A stretch of DNA of 9,932 nt from an uncultured Prevotella sp. (GTDB lineage Bacteria; Bacteroidota; Bacteroidia; Bacteroidales; Bacteroidaceae): assembly GCA_900547005.1 (NCBI GenBank), contig URER01000058.1, positions 1-9,932 of the forward strand. The letters are read 5' to 3'. The position numbers were made by a program, and so were the translations under genes. Of the stretch, positions 7,601 through 9,932 are shown piece by piece; position 1 is the first letter of the stretch; each line of letters begins with the position of its first letter. Below the pieces are notes generated by a model that searched no databases, was not told where the DNA came from, and saw only the letters and a program-made list of their open reading frames with translations.

Positions 7601-7980
7601 TCAGGACAAACGAAGGTATTTCTGTCGTCCTGTGGGGATATAATGGAATGTATCCAATAGCAGAGATAAAGAACTGTACATACGCAGATGTAGCTGCGCG
7701 GATAGGGGAAAGCGTTATCACAAACGCGGAAAACAGTCCCAAACCGGATGATACATTCATGGCGGCAATAGATGGCCTGCGTACAGTCTTGACAGCGTCA
7801 GACATAACAACAATGACATACAAGCCGCTTGTCGGCGTTACTTCCATGACTGATGCCCGTGGCTTCAGGGTGGATTATAGCTACGACACCTCCGGCAGGC
7901 TCATCGAGGAGTATTTCATGGAAAACGGTACAAAGCGGACACTTAAAAAATATACATATCATTATGCAGGTAAAGAATAA
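4648..7980 (+). CDS. Exported RHS/YD-repeat-related protein with SpvB-like N-terminal domain
   Basis: This 1110-aa protein has an N-terminal signal peptide (hydrophobic residues 5-16). An N-terminal module at about 60-140 contains GIPEISIPLYEI, IPITLSYHASGIR and WVGLGWNLSCGGMISR, the pattern seen at the start of SpvB/TcB-like and Bacteroidota RHS-associated proteins. The rest is Tyr-, Thr- and Ser-rich beta-strand sequence with degenerate YD-like units (for example YPTGEKTSFVYD at 516-527). It ends with a clearer YD unit, TDARGFRVDYSYDTSGRLIEE, at about 1068-1088. No toxin domain and no sorting tail are evident. It probably forms part of a hollow RHS shell or a surface fibre. It overlaps the upstream gene by 4 bp and the downstream RHS gene by 17 bp. 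It is visibly more AT-rich and uses more ATA codons than either the transporter or the next gene. Confidence 0.85.
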   Translation: MKQNIIYILFLILFQTFDSQCVYGGTLWGTDTTVVVTDSVKLRRSAAFANSNFYNTVDVGTAPFAPKAPNAAGLVQHIDCPVSYYTGIPEISIPLYEIDVQGVKIPITLSYHASGIRMSQEATWVGLGWNLSCGGMISRTVRCGDDFYEYPESNSNDLEEGYLDAPEVSGAIDKEYFKATNLFVNYKLAKDSEPDIFFYSIPGGSGKFVIDKSRGPVLFTRGGNSSVKIELLGKKSGKFGSYTFKITDTQGTQFFFDKKEKTTAFSGSGLLNTNSSNASVFDEFGQTVWNRYETPFIYTSSWMLTKIVTPKGQEIVFNYDQEEYQLPTQESVVKYNYISTSGPGTSGITTSPLYSCSKTAVEGYRLTGISWNAGSVDFEASAREDIKVWESGNAPKKLDKITVRNKQGDIIRQYALSYRYMNPERSDKYKHVFKRLMLDGVTDCIDTSIKYDMAYYTGFLPAKNSKDTDYYGYYNGKRQGENYYAPAYHNGNLYEGADKNGNLNYMRIGTLESITYPTGEKTSFVYDTFTTMESPIPINRTVYKYLTTFYSYETTGKYTEDEDCDYSDYPREASVRMTIDKKTSFGIFGSVESTSQKPDYDWLYDSNDYPMFCIYRVNSDGTKNENALYTLTVPYELRYNNYSKIEDKTISLPAGTYIFESYSPIKDMYLVLGVKYTVHTPESPIVMGGLRIKEINGTDKRSFTYTGGVQLVSPVTYYQYTENYFHDNSDYYTAAYLVQNSESVVPMSTLKDGYIYGYSSVSEKRAGYAANTYYFHNEPEERNSSYPFMPTVLNCFNGLKVKEVIGGTALGSLQTEYEYSCPQENTVYGFIYKYCEANYHKYKYDIIWPQLIQKTTTRKENNGTMTEDTYYTYNSDYQLETEKFISNGKTYTKKYVYAGGKDGDVFTNMAAKHIISVPVETQILQGTQVIKAAKTEYKDTLGMILPSATYITNNKTLLASDFSVGAYRPEVTYSRYSPMGNPVEVRTNEGISVVLWGYNGMYPIAEIKNCTYADVAARIGESVITNAENSPKPDDTFMAAIDGLRTVLTASDITTMTYKPLVGVTSMTDARGFRVDYSYDTSGRLIEEYFMENGTKRTLKKYTYHYAGKE

Positions 7981-9932
7981 CAACAGCGGCGCAATCGCAT
8001 TACGGCTCCTTTGCGTGTTCCTTGCTGCCCTTTCCTGTCATGGGGCAGCTGCGCAGACGCCCACGGCGAACTATGTCAAGACTGAGACGATGCTGACAGG
8101 CAATGGAACGCAGAAACAGACCTCCGTGCAGTATTATGACAAAAAAGGCCGTCCTTCCCAGTTGCTGTCGAACGCCGCCGGCAACGGCACATACCTTCGT
8201 ACGTATACAGAGTATGACTCCTTTGGCAGGGTATCGAAGTCGTCAATGCCAATGGTCTCGTCTTCCGGATATACCTATAACTTCCCATACGACATGGCGG
8301 AGGATTCACGTCAGACCTATGACGGCGATGCCAACGGATGGACGGTGCACAAGTATGACTCACAGGGAAGAGCCTTGTCTGTTATGGGGCCGGGCTATGA
8401 CTGGCATGATGATGACCGTGCTGTCAGGCATACTTATGGCACGAACAAGGCAAACTCCGTACTCATCTACGAAGCCCCACTTGACGGCAGTTGCTCCCTT
8501 ACCCTCACTGGGCGGTATTACAGTGCAGGCGAACTTTATTCGGAAACTGTAATGGATGAGGACGGTCATTTTGTAGAGACATTCACCAACCGACTCGGGC
8601 AGAAAATCCTTGAGCGGCGCAGCAGGAATACGGACACATATTTCGTATATGACGACTTGGGACACCTGCGTTTCGTCCTCACGCCCAAGTACCAGCAACA
8701 GAAGTACAAGGACATTTGCGCGTACGAGTACCGTTATGACGAACGCGGGCGTATGGTGAAAAAGATACTTCCGGGCTGTCAGGTCACGCAATACTGGTAT
8801 GACAGTGCCGACAGACTTATGTTCATGCAGGACGCTGCCCTGCGGGGAAAGGGACTGTACAGGTTTTATATGTATGATGCCCTCGGTAGGATGTGTGTGC
8901 AGGGTACGTGCACAGACTGCAACCGCGGAAGCTACCGTACGGACGCCGTTTTCAGCAGTACCGGTACGGGCATAGCCGACACGGGTTATTCCACACATAA
9001 GACATGGTTTGTAAAAGACCCTGTTATAGAGGTCGTCAATTACTATGACAATTATGATTTCCTGTCAGGGACTCTGTTCCGCACGTGTCCTGCCCTACAG
9101 TCCATGCAATCGGTGTCCTCTCTTTCAGACGGGAAGACAACGGTCAGCGTGGCAATCGACAGGAACAGTACGCACGGGCTGCTGACGGGCAGTGTCTCCG
9201 TGTCGTCCTCCGGCGGCATGATGTACTCCACGGCATACTATGACAACCGTGGCAGAGCCGTGCTTTCGAACACGGCAATGCCCGACGGCAGTGTCCTTCG
9301 CACTGCGTCAAGCCTCAGTTTTACGGGACAGCCTAATAAGGAACTTACCACCCTCGAATACCGGGGAACCCAGCATACATCACTTACGGAGAATGAATAT
9401 GAGTGGGTGTCCGACAGGGCATCCAAGACGACACACACCTATAACGGCGGTTCTAAGCGCACAACAGCAGTCATCGGATATGACGGGACCGGTCGTGTGG
9501 TGTCTCTTCAGCGCGGTCAGGACACACCGGCCGCTACATACACACACAATATAAGAGGCTGGCTAAAGAACCTGAATGATGTCGGCTTTTGGGAAAGAAT
9601 ATTGTACACTTACAATGAGATAATAGACGGAGGAGACTCTTACACCGGCAACATTGGCAACTTGATGTGGCGTAACCAGAAAGACACCATTGACCATAAT
9701 TATTGTTTCTACTATGACGGCGAGGGCAGGCTTGACGGCGCTTATTATAGTGCCGGCGCAGACTGGACGGAAGACATGGACAGGTACAACTTGAAGATAA
9801 ACTCCTATGACCTGAACGGCAACATCCTTTCACTGCGGCGCAACGGCAGGAAGAGCGACGGCAGCTATGGCCTGACGGATGACCTCACGATGTCATACTC
9901 CGGCAACAGACTGATAAGAGTCGTGGATGCCG
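7964..9932 (+). CDS. DUF6443-like RHS repeat protein, 5' portion (cut by window end)
   Basis: The frame is open from the ATG at 7964 to the window end: 656 codons plus one base, with no stop. The start lies inside the previous gene and gives a convincing signal peptide: basic and polar residues 1-14, a hydrophobic core at 15-24, and a likely cut at GAAA|Q (after residue 30). Cys25 after Ser24 could instead be a lipoprotein site, though the lipobox is poor. Residues 36-66 (NYVKTETM...YYDKKGRP) match the DUF6443 style that opens many Bacteroidota RHS proteins. At least ten YD motifs follow, among them EYDSFGRV (83), KYDSQGRA (130), RYDERGRM (257), MYDALGRM (303), YYDNRGRA (425), GYDGTGRV (505) and SYDLNGNI (614). 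Such repeats build the RHS beta-shell. The conserved core end and the variable tip lie beyond the window, so any toxin activity is unseen. It is more GC-rich than its upstream partner. Confidence 0.88.
   Translation, partial: MQVKNNNSGAIALRLLCVFLAALSCHGAAAQTPTANYVKTETMLTGNGTQKQTSVQYYDKKGRPSQLLSNAAGNGTYLRTYTEYDSFGRVSKSSMPMVSSSGYTYNFPYDMAEDSRQTYDGDANGWTVHKYDSQGRALSVMGPGYDWHDDDRAVRHTYGTNKANSVLIYEAPLDGSCSLTLTGRYYSAGELYSETVMDEDGHFVETFTNRLGQKILERRSRNTDTYFVYDDLGHLRFVLTPKYQQQKYKDICAYEYRYDERGRMVKKILPGCQVTQYWYDSADRLMFMQDAALRGKGLYRFYMYDALGRMCVQGTCTDCNRGSYRTDAVFSSTGTGIADTGYSTHKTWFVKDPVIEVVNYYDNYDFLSGTLFRTCPALQSMQSVSSLSDGKTTVSVAIDRNSTHGLLTGSVSVSSSGGMMYSTAYYDNRGRAVLSNTAMPDGSVLRTASSLSFTGQPNKELTTLEYRGTQHTSLTENEYEWVSDRASKTTHTYNGGSKRTTAVIGYDGTGRVVSLQRGQDTPAATYTHNIRGWLKNLNDVGFWERILYTYNEIIDGGDSYTGNIGNLMWRNQKDTIDHNYCFYYDGEGRLDGAYYSAGADWTEDMDRYNLKINSYDLNGNILSLRRNGRKSDGSYGLTDDLTMSYSGNRLIRVVDA

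Noticed and set aside
7964..8056. Lipoprotein signal on the RHS protein (Cys25)
   Set aside because: The residues before the cysteine (Ala-Leu-Ser) make a weak lipobox and no acidic export signal follows it. A signal peptidase I site at AAA|Q is the better reading.
8360..8998. Minus-strand 212-aa open frame within the RHS gene
   Set aside because: It is antisense to a continuous YD-repeat frame and has no domain; the open frame follows from the codon composition of the plus-strand gene.
1..9932. CRISPR arrays, tRNA or rRNA genes, transposase or integrase genes
   Set aside because: No regularly spaced direct repeats, no cloverleaf or rRNA-like sequence, and no transposase or integrase motif was seen in any frame.

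Overview
The window looks like chromosomal DNA of a Bacteroidota species, most likely a Prevotella/Segatella-type Bacteroidales. The evidence is the TAnnTTTG-type promoter boxes, AT-rich leaders without Shine-Dalgarno sequences, a long PHO4-family phosphate transporter with a cytoplasmic tail, a protein ending in a type IX secretion (T9SS)-like C-terminal domain, and RHS/YD-repeat proteins of the Bacteroidota style. The genus is an inference; no taxonomic marker gene is present.

Layout. Positions 1-1112 contain no gene I can support and are rich in inverted repeats: a terminator-like hairpin at the left edge, a 210-bp imperfect palindrome (137-346), nested hairpins around 586-654, and two further inverted repeats up to about 1011. 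A promoter region follows, with an 11-bp-period direct repeat resembling a PHO box just upstream of a TAnnTTTG element. It leads into a 749-aa Pit/PHO4-type inorganic phosphate transporter (1113-3362). The next 230 bp hold a purine/pyrimidine inverted repeat (3372-3494) and a second TAnnTTTG promoter.

From 3593 to the right edge all genes are on the + strand and overlap head to tail. They are a 352-aa exported protein with a T9SS-like tail, a 1110-aa exported protein with an SpvB/RHS-like N-terminal domain, and an open-ended DUF6443/RHS YD-repeat protein. The last gene starts inside the end of its neighbour and is cut by the window end after 656 codons. The overlaps are 4 bp and 17 bp, so the three are very probably one operon.

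Interpretation. The transporter is an ordinary housekeeping gene whose promoter suggests control by phosphate starvation. The second half is the accessory part. It looks like a multi-gene cell-surface RHS locus in which the shell-forming polypeptide is divided into two Sec-exported chains, preceded by a small partner that may be sent through T9SS. The variable C-terminal tip (often a toxin in RHS proteins) and any immunity gene would lie beyond position 9932, so the biological activity cannot be read from this window.
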